43,227 bases of DNA from Clostridia bacterium. Its GTDB lineage: Bacteria > Bacillota > Clostridia > Oscillospirales > Butyricicoccaceae. The stretch spans positions 1 through 43,227 of the forward strand of contig JAFXDF010000062.1 of NCBI GenBank assembly GCA_017521295.1. Direction: 5' to 3'. Under the pieces are notes generated by a model that was not told the DNA's origin, did no database searches, and was given only the letters and a program-made list of their open reading frames with translations. The position numbers were made by a program, and so were the translations under genes. How positions within the stretch are numbered: the stretch's first letter is position 1; every line of letters starts with the position of its first letter. Shown here piece after piece: positions 15,596 to 23,209 of the stretch.

Positions 15596-17149
15596 ATGAC
15601 GCTGTGGCGAATGCTTTTTGCCCTGGCAGCCGCGTTTGCTGCAGGTATGTCGGTAAAAACCCTTTATGAACGGGAAAAGAAGCTGCCGCAGACCCTGCCG
15701 GGTTATTCGGATGGAAAAGATACGCGAAATACATCCCATTTTGATTATCTCTATTTATTGTTATTCATTGCTGTTTCGGCAGTGATGCTGCTGTCGGAAC
15801 GGACACAGGCACAGTATTCACGGTTGCTGACAGCACTGATTTTCGAATATCTGGTGGTCCTTTCGGCCTATTGTCTGTTGCTTTTGCTGCTGCTGCCGGC
15901 GTTGCGGCGCACCATCAGCGCCCGGGCTTGCGGCCGTTTGTGGGAGATCCCGGCCATCGTGACCTTTGTGATCCTGTATCTGGAAAGTATCCAGAATGCT
16001 GCTTTTGTCAGGCTGCCAATGGTCATTTTCTATGTCCCGGAAGGCGTTTTGAAAGGCGTTTTTGCTGTATGGTTTGCGGGCTTTGTGATCTGTTTGGTGT
16101 GGTATCTTGCCGCGCATATCCGTTTCAAAAAGCAGCTGACGGAGTGCGCACGGGAGGCCGAACCGACGATTCAGAACTTGTGGCGTGAGGCAATAAAAGC
16201 CATTGGCCTTAACTGGAATATCCCATTATATGTGACTCCGGCGATCCATACACCGCTGGTGGTTGGTGTTCGCAAGCGGGGAATGAAAGCCTTTTTGCCC
16301 GACCGGTCCTATACCCGTGAGGAACTGGTTATGATCTTCCACCATGAATTGCGGCACGTATTTCGCCGGGACGGTGAGATCAAACTGATGTGGATGGTCA
16401 TTCGCTCCATGCTGTGGTTTAATCCCTTTGCACGGTTGGCTGGACAGCGGGCCGCCGAAGATCTGGAACTGTCCTGCGATGAGTTTGTGCTGGAAGGAGC
16501 AAGCGATGAGACGCGCCGCCGCTATGCTGAACTGCTGCTGGACACGGCAGGGGATAGCAGGGGCTTTTCTACCTGTCTGTCGGCGTCGGCCCGTACCTTG
16601 CGTTACCGGCTGAAATGCGCGGTCAAACCGGGGAAACGCCTGCCTGGGGCGCTGGCAGTGGCTTTGGCTGCTGGACTTCTGGTGATGAGCGTGGGTACGG
16701 TATCCTTCGCCCATGGGCGGGGCAGACTGTCAGACTTTTACGATTTCAGCGGATATACCGATGTCACCGACAGCTTTTCGCGACAAATTCAAAAAACTAT
16801 CTACGGTACATATCGCATAGAACCTGTTGGTCCCGGGGATTTGTCCTATTTTGGGAAACGTGATGACCAGACGGTCATCGAGTATCTTTCCGGTCTGGAG
16901 GTGCTGGCTCTTACCAAGCCCTTTGATTCGGAACATCATTTTATTACCGGGAGCGAGTATTTTGGCAACGGCCAGTGGGCCGGGTTTGAGCTGTATGATC
17001 CGCAAAAGGACACTGTTCTCTGGATCCAGCTGTGGGAGGACTGGCTGGTGGTCCAGAGCTATTCACCTCGAAACACGCAGTATTACAAGGTCCCCGGCGG
17101 CATTGATTGGACCTGGTTAAACACCATGCTGGGGCCTGCCGAAGAATAA
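15596..17149 (+). CDS. BlaR1-like M56 membrane metalloprotease, second of three
   Basis: A 517-residue paralogue of its two neighbours. It shares the multi-pass N-terminal half, the zinc motif in FHHELRHVFRRD, the glutamate region LELSCDEFVLEGAS and the conserved RRRYAELLLDTAGDSRGFSTCLSASARTLRYRLK segment in shorter blocks. After the last membrane segment (GALAVALAAGLLVMSVG) comes an outer domain of about 150 residues unlike that of the first protein. An AAAAGGAGG site lies upstream. By eye its codon use is more A+T-rich than that of its neighbours, which may mean a separate origin. No penicillin-binding domain is seen. Confidence 0.88.
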   Translation: MTLWRMLFALAAAFAAGMSVKTLYEREKKLPQTLPGYSDGKDTRNTSHFDYLYLLLFIAVSAVMLLSERTQAQYSRLLTALIFEYLVVLSAYCLLLLLLLPALRRTISARACGRLWEIPAIVTFVILYLESIQNAAFVRLPMVIFYVPEGVLKGVFAVWFAGFVICLVWYLAAHIRFKKQLTECAREAEPTIQNLWREAIKAIGLNWNIPLYVTPAIHTPLVVGVRKRGMKAFLPDRSYTREELVMIFHHELRHVFRRDGEIKLMWMVIRSMLWFNPFARLAGQRAAEDLELSCDEFVLEGASDETRRRYAELLLDTAGDSRGFSTCLSASARTLRYRLKCAVKPGKRLPGALAVALAAGLLVMSVGTVSFAHGRGRLSDFYDFSGYTDVTDSFSRQIQKTIYGTYRIEPVGPGDLSYFGKRDDQTVIEYLSGLEVLALTKPFDSEHHFITGSEYFGNGQWAGFELYDPQKDTVLWIQLWEDWLVVQSYSPRNTQYYKVPGGIDWTWLNTMLGPAEE

Positions 17150-17164
17150 GAAGGAGGTGTGGCA

Positions 17165-19069
17165 ATGAGCTTTCCCCGTATTTTTTGGGCCATCTTTTTT
17201 CCGGCGCTGATCGCCTGGTCCTTTTCCACCCAGATGGAATATGAACGCACGGCCAACCGGCTGGGCGTGATTTTGGAAAAGCGGCCCGGGCGGATCACTT
17301 CGGTCTATCATTCTCCTCTGATCATGCCTGGTATGCTGCTGGTGCTTGCGGTGGCCGCTCCGCTGGCTATGGGCCTGCGGCAGGGTCTGGACTACCTCCT
17401 GGGCCTGATGCTGGAAGTGTTTTTGCTGCTCAGCGTCTATTATGTGATCCTGCTGTGCTGTCTGCCTCTGCTGCGGCGGGTGTTCAGCGCCCGGGCCTGT
17501 GCCACGTTGTGGATCCTGCCGGCCTTTTTGTACTGGCTGCCCCATATGTGGCGCAATTATCCCATCCAGCCCCGTCTGGTGCTCAAATTGTCGCCCCATC
17601 TGGCAATGATCCTGGCGGCGGTCTGGCTTGTGGGCTTTGTGGCGGTGCTTGTCTGGAAGATCGCCGTTCATCTGCTGTTCAGAAGGGAAGTGCTGGCCGA
17701 CGCCTACCCGGTGACCGATCCGGAGATCTTGGCGCTTTGGGAGCGGGAAATGCGGCTCATCGAGCGAAAAAAGCCCATTTCGCTGCTGTACAGCGAAAAA
17801 ATCGTTTCCCCCATGACCATCGGCAAGAACGATAAGGCCATCCGCACGCTGCTTCCTCAGCGCAGCTTTACCACGAACGAGCTGCAGCTGATCTTCCGGC
17901 ACGAGCTGCGGCATGTGCAGCGGCTGGATGTGGATACCAAGATGTTTTACGCCTTTTGCCAGGCCATGTGCTGGTTCAATCCGCTGGTCTGGATCGCCAT
18001 GGACAAGGCGGCCGCCGACCTGGAGCTGTCCTGTGACGAGATGGTGCTGTACGGCAAAAACGAGGGGGAGCGGCGGCAGTATGCCGAGCTGCTGCTGGAC
18101 AGCGCCGGGGATGATCGGGGCTTTACCACCTGTCTGTCGGCTTCGGCAAAGACCCTGCGCTACCGGCTGAAAAACGTGGTGAAGGAGCGCCGACGGCTGA
18201 CGGGCAGCCTTCTGGTAGGCCTTTCTCTGGCCGCCCTGCTGCTGTGCTGCGGCATGGTGGTAGTCAGCCGAACCTACGGCACGGTGGACGAGGTGGTGCT
18301 TTCCCGATTTGAGACGCTGGAGCTTGGAACGGTTTACTCCACGGAAGATGGCAGTGATTACAGCTATGGCAAGGAAGAGGAGGTCTTTGCCTGGGATGAA
18401 GCGGCGTTAAAAGCTGCGTTGGGTAAAGTGCAGGTGACCAAGGTGATGGATAGTACCGCGGAACCTGATTTTTCCGATGGGTCACGGATCTATTTTGGCT
18501 TTTACGGATTGTGGATGGACCTTTCTGACGAGTGGTTATGGATCCATAACAGCCATGATATGCAGGAGCTGCGCGGTGTTTACCGGGTGGATAGTCCTGT
18601 TGACTGGGAAGCCATTTTTGCGGCGTTGGACTTTGATGCACCTGATCCCGATCCCAGTCCGGTGCGGCCCAGACTGCATTATTACGTCTCTCCCCGCGAG
18701 TATTCGGAGGAACCCATGATGGCGGAAGACCGACTGCTGAAAAGAACAAGCTTTGGAGAGCCCGTTCTGCCGGTGGATGAACCGCTGACCAACTGGGATC
18801 ACGCCGGCGGTATTCATGGATATGCGCTGCCGGAAGGCGCCACCGTGCGGTTTGAGTTCAACTATGCTCCGACCTGGTACACGGTGGAAGTGATCGGCCA
18901 AAACGGCGAAGAGCCTTATACGGTACAGGGAGAGGACTTGCCGGAAAACACCATGGAATTGGCGTCTTATTCAGCCAATTACCGCATCAAAGGCCACTTC
19001 CGAAGTCACAGGAACACGGCCTACGATATGGAGTTTTACTTCCAGATCGAGCTTCCCACAGAAGAATAA
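17165..19069 (+). CDS. BlaR1-like M56 membrane metalloprotease, third of three
   Basis: A 634-residue paralogue with the largest outer domain. The zinc motif is in FRHELRHVQRLD, the glutamate region is LELSCDEMVLYGKN, and the core again carries AELLLDSAGDDRGFTTCL. The last membrane segment (GSLLVGLSLAALLLCCGMVVV) is followed by about 275 residues containing acidic stretches, a DPDPSPVRP linker, and a beta-rich C-terminal part (YRIKGHFRSHRNTAYDMEF). I chose the ATG at 17165 because AAGGAGG stands 7 nt upstream; a GTG 6 nt earlier is too close. It ends at a strong terminator and closes the operon. Confidence 0.88.
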   Translation: MSFPRIFWAIFFPALIAWSFSTQMEYERTANRLGVILEKRPGRITSVYHSPLIMPGMLLVLAVAAPLAMGLRQGLDYLLGLMLEVFLLLSVYYVILLCCLPLLRRVFSARACATLWILPAFLYWLPHMWRNYPIQPRLVLKLSPHLAMILAAVWLVGFVAVLVWKIAVHLLFRREVLADAYPVTDPEILALWEREMRLIERKKPISLLYSEKIVSPMTIGKNDKAIRTLLPQRSFTTNELQLIFRHELRHVQRLDVDTKMFYAFCQAMCWFNPLVWIAMDKAAADLELSCDEMVLYGKNEGERRQYAELLLDSAGDDRGFTTCLSASAKTLRYRLKNVVKERRRLTGSLLVGLSLAALLLCCGMVVVSRTYGTVDEVVLSRFETLELGTVYSTEDGSDYSYGKEEEVFAWDEAALKAALGKVQVTKVMDSTAEPDFSDGSRIYFGFYGLWMDLSDEWLWIHNSHDMQELRGVYRVDSPVDWEAIFAALDFDAPDPDPSPVRPRLHYYVSPREYSEEPMMAEDRLLKRTSFGEPVLPVDEPLTNWDHAGGIHGYALPEGATVRFEFNYAPTWYTVEVIGQNGEEPYTVQGEDLPENTMELASYSANYRIKGHFRSHRNTAYDMEFYFQIELPTEE

Positions 19070-19072
19070 GAA

Positions 19073-19106
19073 AAGGGCACCTGCCTTTGCAGGTGCCCTT
19101 GGTTTT
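19073..19106 (+). terminator. Terminator of the BlaI-M56 operon
   Basis: AAGGGCACCTGC (19073-19084) pairs with GCAGGTGCCCTT (19089-19100) around CTTT, then GG and five T residues. Confidence 0.93.
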
Positions 19107-19110
19107 TGAA

Positions 19111-19135
19111 AAGAAAAAGCTCGTCTTTCGACGAG
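19111..19135 (-). terminator. Minus-strand hairpin terminator after the tRNA-Leu-derived element
   Basis: On the minus strand CTCGTC and GACGAG pair around a GAAA tetraloop and are followed by CTTTTTCTTTT. It stands just downstream of the partial tRNA-Leu copy at 19143-19160. Confidence 0.75.
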
Positions 19136-19142
19136 ATTCTGA

Positions 19143-19235
19143 TGCGGATGAAGGGACTTGCCCGGCTTCGGCCGGAGCGGTGGCGCGGGAAAACAGTCCA
19201 CCGGACTGTTTTCTAACACGCGCCCTTTAAGTCCC
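19143..19235 (-). repeat. Folded intergenic element carrying a copy of the tRNA-Leu 3' end
   Basis: TGCGGATGAAGGGACTTG (19143-19160) is an exact 18-nt copy of 19286-19303, the T-arm/acceptor 3' end of the neighbouring tRNA-Leu. The rest folds into a three-way junction: outer stem GGGACTT (19153-19159) with AAGTCCC (19229-19235); arm one CCGGC-TTCG-GCCGG (19162-19175); arm two GGCGCG (19182-19187) with CGCGCC (19219-19224), capped by an 11-bp hairpin GAAAACAGTCC/GGACTGTTTTC (19189-19213). It is not a complete tRNA. Either a dispersed palindromic repeat, a remnant of integration at the tRNA, or a small structured RNA. Confidence 0.7.
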
Positions 19236-19247
19236 AGATCGACAAAG

Positions 19248-19283
19248 AAAAAACCAGCACCCCAAATGGAGTACTGGTTTTTT
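19248..19283 (-). terminator. Terminator of tRNA-Leu (CAG)
   Basis: On the minus strand CCAGTAC pairs with GTGCTGG (one mismatch near the loop), extended by A/T pairs, and is followed by TTTTTTC. It begins at the tRNA CCA end. Confidence 0.85.
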
Positions 19284-19369
19284 GGTGCGGATGAAGGGAC
19301 TTGAACCCCCATGAAATTGCTTTCACATGGACCTGAACCATGCGCGTCTGCCAATTCCGCCACATCCGC
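19283..19369 (-). tRNA. tRNA-Leu (CAG)
   Basis: An 87-nt class II tRNA. The acceptor GCGGATG pairs with CTTCATCCGC's last seven bases (one G-T-type pair apart). The anticodon stem CATGG/CCATG encloses TTCAGGT, anticodon CAG. The long variable arm is TGAAA-GCAA-TTTCA, and CCA is encoded. Confidence 0.96.
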
Positions 19370-19381
19370 GACTGCCTTATT

Positions 19382-19410
19382 ATAATATCGCAACTCTAAC
19401 AAAAAGTCAA
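19382..19410 (-). promoter_or_regulatory. Promoter of tRNA-Leu (CAG)
   Basis: On the minus strand TTGACT (19410-19405), a 17-nt spacer and TATTAT (19387-19382), within TATTATAAT, stand 12 nt before the tRNA 5' end. Confidence 0.8.
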
Positions 19411-19457
19411 GCACTTTTTAAAAGTTGTTAAAATTTGTAAAAGGCAAGAGCCAGGCA

Positions 19458-20567
19458 TCATTTTTCAAAAGAGAAGTGATAATCCAGACCCAGCTTGTCC
19501 CGCAGTTCGATCATCTCCTGCTGGACCGAGGCGTTGACGGGCACGCCCTTATCCTTGCGCTCCAGCCACACCAGATATTCCTTTTCACCGGCGGTGTAGA
19601 TGCGCTCCTGGCCGGGAGCCTTTTTGGAGGCCCGGAGAGCCCGGCAGATATCACCGGCGGTCTTGCGGAAGGTCTCCTGACCCATAAAGGCGTCGGGATC
19701 CACCACAAAGAAGAAGTGGCCCAGGTGATACATCTGGGGCTTGCCCTCGGGGCTGACGCCGGTGAGGGCCTTCATAAACTGACTGCCGGTAAAGGCGGCC
19801 GACAGGATCTCCACCACGGCGGAATAGCCGTAGCCCTTGTAGCCGCACATTTCGTCGCCGATACCGCCCAGAGGAGCCAGAGCGGCGGTTCCGTCCACCA
19901 GTGCCTTGAGGATCGCGTCGCTGTCGGTCATGGTGCCGCCGTCCTGGGTGACCACCATGCCGGCAGGGGTCTCCTTGCCGCTTCTTGCATAATATTCGAT
20001 CTTACCCCGCTGGACGATGGAGGTGGCACAGTCCAGGCAGAAGGGGAACGCCTCGTCGGTGGGCAGGGCAAAGGTCAGGGGATTGGTGCCCATCATGTTC
20101 TCCACGCCGAAGGTGGGGGCGATGGAGGGCCGGGCGTTGGTGCCGGTGATACCCACCATACCGGCCTTGCTGGCCATGGTGGCCCAGTAGCCGGCGATGC
20201 CGTAATGGGTGGAGTTGCAGATGGCGCCGCCGGCCATACCGTAGGTCTTGGCCTTTTCAATGAGCTTTTCCATCATGTGGTAGCTGGCCACCATACCGAT
20301 GCCGTCGTGGGCGTCCATCACCAGGGTGGTGGGGGTCTCCTTGAGAATCTCCAGCTTGGTTTCGGGCAAAAGGGTACCCTTGACGATGCGGTCGATGTAA
20401 ATAGGCTTGAAGCGGTTGCAGCCGTGGCTTTCGATGCCCCGGCGATCAGACTCCAGCAGCACGTCGGCGCAGATGGCGGCGTCCTCAGCGGGAACGCCGT
20501 AGGCTTTGAACACGTCGATCATGAAGGCGTTCATGGTCTCCCAGGAAACATAAGGTCTGTTTTCCAT
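19458..20567 (-). CDS. Ldh2-family malate/lactate/ureidoglycolate dehydrogenase
   Basis: A 369-residue NAD(P)-dependent 2-hydroxyacid oxidoreductase of the Ldh2 (malate/L-lactate/ureidoglycolate) family. Diagnostic stretches are ESDRRGIESHGCNRF with the conserved histidine, NSTHYGIAGYWATMA, and GTNPLTFALPTDE with the following DCATSIVQRGKIE. Substrate specificity is not predictable by eye. The ATG at 20567 has AGGAGGGATTACA before it. The gene lies between two tRNA-Leu genes. The only sequence between its start and the upstream tRNA is that tRNA's terminator, so I see no promoter of its own. Confidence 0.9.
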   Translation of the reverse strand: MENRPYVSWETMNAFMIDVFKAYGVPAEDAAICADVLLESDRRGIESHGCNRFKPIYIDRIVKGTLLPETKLEILKETPTTLVMDAHDGIGMVASYHMMEKLIEKAKTYGMAGGAICNSTHYGIAGYWATMASKAGMVGITGTNARPSIAPTFGVENMMGTNPLTFALPTDEAFPFCLDCATSIVQRGKIEYYARSGKETPAGMVVTQDGGTMTDSDAILKALVDGTAALAPLGGIGDEMCGYKGYGYSAVVEILSAAFTGSQFMKALTGVSPEGKPQMYHLGHFFFVVDPDAFMGQETFRKTAGDICRALRASKKAPGQERIYTAGEKEYLVWLERKDKGVPVNASVQQEMIELRDKLGLDYHFSFEK

Positions 20568-20586
20568 TGTAATCCCTCCTGAATGC

Positions 20587-20615
20587 AAAAAAATCCTTGT
20601 CAAAAGGACAAGGAT
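20587..20615 (-). terminator. Terminator of tRNA-Leu (GAG), in front of the dehydrogenase
   Basis: On the minus strand ATCCTTGTC (20615-20607) pairs with GACAAGGAT (20601-20593), followed by six T residues. It ends 20 nt before the dehydrogenase start codon and overlaps that gene's only possible leader. Confidence 0.87.
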
Positions 20616-20620
20616 CATTT

Positions 20621-20707
20621 TGGTGCAGCCAGGGGGACTTGAACCCCCACTCCGTTTCCAGAACTAGCACCTCAAGCTAGCGCGTATGCCAATTCCGCCA
20701 TGGCTGC
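20621..20707 (-). tRNA. tRNA-Leu (GAG)
   Basis: An 87-nt class II tRNA. The acceptor is GCAGCCA/TGGCTGC, the anticodon stem CTAGC/GCTAG holds TTGAGGT (anticodon GAG), the variable arm is long, the T arm is GGGGG-TTCAAGT-CCCCC, and CCA is encoded. Confidence 0.96.
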
Positions 20708-20719
20708 GAATGCTTCATT

Positions 20720-20748
20720 ATAATAGCACACCGGAGGAGAAAAAGCAA
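20720..20748 (-). promoter_or_regulatory. Promoter of tRNA-Leu (GAG)
   Basis: On the minus strand TTGCTT (20748-20743), 17 nt and TATTAT (20725-20720), again in TATTATAAT, precede the tRNA by 12 nt. The layout matches the other tRNA-Leu promoter. Confidence 0.78.
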
Positions 20749-20756
20749 GAGGAAAA

Positions 20757-20785
20757 TTGACAGTCCTGCCAATTCAAGGTATAAT
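20757..20785 (+). promoter_or_regulatory. Consensus SigA promoter of the flavoprotein operon
   Basis: TTGACA (20757-20762), 17 nt and TATAAT (20780-20785): perfect consensus, 42 nt before the flavoprotein start codon. Confidence 0.88.
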
Positions 20786-20827
20786 CAGCCCAATGAACAA
20801 TCTTGCGGAAAGGTGGATGGGGCAATT

Positions 20828-22057
20828 ATGGCAAAGATCCTCATCATCGGTGGCGGTGCGGCCGGTCTCGCGGCGGCGCTGACTGCCGCAAAAACCCTCC
20901 CCGGCGAGCAGATCACCCTGCTGGAGCGGCTGGACCGGGTGGGCAAAAAGATCCTGGCCACCGGCAACGGCCGGTGCAATCTCACCAACATGAACGCCGG
21001 GCCGGGCCATTTTTACAGCAATGACAAGGGCCTTTTGCGGCAGGCGCTGGAGAATATGCCTCCCCGGCAGGTGCTGGACTTTTTCGGCGAGCTGGGCCTT
21101 TTGTGCCAGGAAGAGGAGGAAGGCCGGGTCTATCCTTACTGCAAGCAGGCCTCCATGGTGCTGGACGTGCTTTTGCTGGCCCTGGAGCGGGCCAAGATCG
21201 ACGTGCAGTGCGGATGCACCGTTACCTCCATTGGCCGAAATAAGGGCAAATTTACCGTGAAAACCGCCGACGGCAGGAGCTTTTCCGCTGACCGGGTGAT
21301 TTTGACCACCGGCGGCAAGGCGGCCCCCAAGCTGGGCTCCGACGGCAGCGGCTATGTGCTGGCCCAGCAGCTTGGCCACCGCTGTGTGCCGGTGTATCCG
21401 GCTCTGGTGGCGCTGAAATGCGACATGAACGGCCTTGGCGGCCTGAAGGGCATCCGTGCTCAGGCCGGGCTGACTTTGATGGCCGGCGACCATACCCTGG
21501 CCCAGGACGTGGGCGAGGTGCAGTTCACCGAATACGGCCTGTCGGGCATTCCGGCCATGCAGGTGTCCGGGCGGCTTTCCCGGCTGCGGAAAGGGGAGAA
21601 GTGCACCGCTCTGGTGGATCTCTTCCCCCAGTGGCAGAGCGACGCCCTCTTCCGTTATCTGAAAACCCGGCAGAAGGCCGATCCCAGGGGCACCCTGGAG
21701 ACCCTGCTGCTGGGCACGGTGCACAAGCGCCTGGCCTATGCCGTGCTGAAAAGCGCCGGCCTGCAGCCCCTGTCCCGGCCCTGCGGCACCCTTACGGCAG
21801 CCGAACTGCATCGGCTGGCCGACATGCTGAAGGCCTGGCCCTTCCCGGTGACCGGTACCCAGGGCTGGGAGTTTGCACAGGTGGCCGGCGGCGGCATCCC
21901 GCTGAAGGAGGTCAACCCGTCCACTATGGAATCCGCCCTGGTGCCCGGGCTGTATTTGACGGGCGAGGTGCTGGATGTGGTCGGCGACTGCGGCGGTTTT
22001 AACCTGCATTGGGCCTGGTGCAGCGGCATGCGTGCCGCAAAGGAGGCCGCCCGATGA
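20828..22057 (+). CDS. HI0933/BaiN-like NAD(P)/FAD-dependent oxidoreductase
   Basis: A 409-residue flavoprotein. The N-terminal dinucleotide motif GGGAAGLAAAL follows directly after KILII. Further family blocks are TGNGRCNLTNMN, TTGGKAAPKLGSDGSGY, AGGGIPLKEVNPSTMES and the C-terminal FAD-contact GEVLDVVGDCGGFNLHWAW. HI0933-family proteins include the bile-acid reductase BaiN and many members of unknown function. I use the ATG at 20828, next to AKILIIGGG; a GTG 15 nt upstream overlaps the ribosome site. It overlaps acpS by 4 nt. Confidence 0.92.
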   Translation: MAKILIIGGGAAGLAAALTAAKTLPGEQITLLERLDRVGKKILATGNGRCNLTNMNAGPGHFYSNDKGLLRQALENMPPRQVLDFFGELGLLCQEEEEGRVYPYCKQASMVLDVLLLALERAKIDVQCGCTVTSIGRNKGKFTVKTADGRSFSADRVILTTGGKAAPKLGSDGSGYVLAQQLGHRCVPVYPALVALKCDMNGLGGLKGIRAQAGLTLMAGDHTLAQDVGEVQFTEYGLSGIPAMQVSGRLSRLRKGEKCTALVDLFPQWQSDALFRYLKTRQKADPRGTLETLLLGTVHKRLAYAVLKSAGLQPLSRPCGTLTAAELHRLADMLKAWPFPVTGTQGWEFAQVAGGGIPLKEVNPSTMESALVPGLYLTGEVLDVVGDCGGFNLHWAWCSGMRAAKEAAR

Positions 22058-22416
22058 AGATCTATACCGGATGTGACGTGGAATCGGTGGCCCGGTTCGA
22101 AGAACTGCTGCAGAAGGAGCACTTCTGCAAGCGCATTTTTACCGAGGCCGAGTGGGAGCACATCAGTGCCAGCGGCCATCGGGAAGCCACTGCCGCCGGT
22201 ATCTACTGCGCTAAAGAGGCCATTTCCAAAGCCCTGGGCCGGGGCCTGTTCGGGCTGCAGCCCCAGGAGCTGGGCCTTGTGTGGGATGAAAAGGGGGCTC
22301 CTCAGGCGGCCCTCACCGGCAGCGCCGCCCGGCAGTATGGGCATCTGCAGCTGGCGGTGTCCATCTCTCATACCAAGGATACCGCCTTTGCCACCTGTGT
22401 GGCGCTGGAGGAATAA
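22054..22416 (+). CDS. acpS: Holo-[acyl-carrier-protein] synthase
   Basis: Transfers phosphopantetheine from CoA to the acyl carrier protein for fatty-acid synthesis. The 120-residue protein has the N-terminal metal-binding aspartate in YTGCDVESVARFE and the signature AKEAISKALGRGL with the second metal-binding glutamate, then VSISHTKDTAFATCVAL. The ATG at 22054 overlaps the preceding stop. In B. subtilis acpS is followed by ydcC, alr and the ndoAI-ndoA pair; here a lipoprotein and a MazF gene follow but alr and the antitoxin are missing. Confidence 0.95.
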   Translation: MKIYTGCDVESVARFEELLQKEHFCKRIFTEAEWEHISASGHREATAAGIYCAKEAISKALGRGLFGLQPQELGLVWDEKGAPQAALTGSAARQYGHLQLAVSISHTKDTAFATCVALEE

Positions 22417-22436
22417 GCCCAAAGCCCCCGGCATAC

Positions 22437-22453
22437 CATCTCCCGAGGAGATG
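22437..22453 (+). promoter_or_regulatory. Hairpin enclosing the ribosome site of the lipoprotein gene
   Basis: CATCTCC (22437-22443) pairs perfectly with GGAGATG (22447-22453) around CGA. The second strand is the ribosome site of the gene starting at 22459, so translation could be limited by this fold. Confidence 0.5.
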
Positions 22454-22458
22454 ATAGA

Positions 22459-23022
22459 ATGAAAAAACGATGGATGCTGCTGCTGGTTTGTCTACTACCG
22501 CTGCTGCTGTTTGCGGCCTGCGGAAAGGATCGGTTTGACCCGGCGCAGCTGCGGGAGCGCTATACCGGCCCGGCCTTTTCTGCCCAATACACCGTCACCA
22601 CCCACGCGGGCTTTTACACCGTTTATCAGCTGTCCTGTGACTGCGCCGACGGCATCTCCACGGTGACCGTCCGGGAGCCCCAGTCGGTGGCCGGTATTCA
22701 GGCGGTGATGCAGGAGGGCAACGCCCGTCTGCAGTACGGGGAGATCTCTCTGGACGCTCTTTTGCCCGAGGTGGCGGGGTTTGCCCCCATGGATGTGCTC
22801 CACGGGGTGCTGGAGGATCTCCGGCAGGGAGAACCGGCGCAATACGGCAGGGAAAACGGCCTTTTGACGGTGGAATACCGCAAAACGGTGCCCGGCGGAC
22901 AGCAGGCGGTGAAGGTGATCACCCTGGATCCCCAGACCCTGGATGTGAAATGCGTCGAGTGCTATCTGGATGACAGCCTGATCCTGTCGCTGGAGATCAC
23001 ACAGCTGGAATGGTCTGCATAA
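22459..23022 (+). CDS. Lipoprotein of unknown function downstream of acpS
   Basis: A 187-residue exported lipoprotein. The signal peptide ends in the lipobox LFAAC with the lipidated cysteine at about residue 21. The mature part alternates hydrophobic and polar residues (SAQYTVTTHAGFYTVYQLSC, LLTVEYRKTVPGG), suggesting a beta-rich fold. By position it matches the YdcC/LolA-like lipoprotein that follows acpS in B. subtilis, but it is much shorter and I cannot confirm homology. Its ribosome site lies inside a small hairpin. Confidence 0.85.
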   Translation: MKKRWMLLLVCLLPLLLFAACGKDRFDPAQLRERYTGPAFSAQYTVTTHAGFYTVYQLSCDCADGISTVTVREPQSVAGIQAVMQEGNARLQYGEISLDALLPEVAGFAPMDVLHGVLEDLRQGEPAQYGRENGLLTVEYRKTVPGGQQAVKVITLDPQTLDVKCVECYLDDSLILSLEITQLEWSA

Positions 23023-23025
23023 ACC

Positions 23026-23054
23026 TTGCAACGGCGCCCGGGCTGTGGTATACT
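23026..23054 (+). promoter_or_regulatory. Promoter upstream of mazF
   Basis: TTGCAA (23026-23031), 17 nt and TATACT (23049-23054). It starts within 4 nt of the lipoprotein stop codon and implies a leader of about 140 nt before the toxin gene. Confidence 0.7.
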
Positions 23055-23209
23055 ATATTGACACGATACCTGCCGTTTCCGCATAGAATGAGATGTGACA
23101 CGCCGCCTGTTTCACGGGGCGGATCGCAGTCTGTGTTTAAAATCGGTCCCCGCGTGGAATGATATGGTTGCGGACTTGTCCGACTTGATTCCTGCGGAGC
23201 GTGATTGCA

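Noticed and set aside
13770..19069. A beta-lactam resistance operon
   Set aside because: There is no beta-lactamase, PBP2a-like gene or penicillin-sensor domain; only the regulatory proteins resemble the bla system.
23055..23209. A small antitoxin gene before mazF
   Set aside because: The ATG at 23088 opens only 24 codons, without antitoxin features; the other frames are broken by stops.
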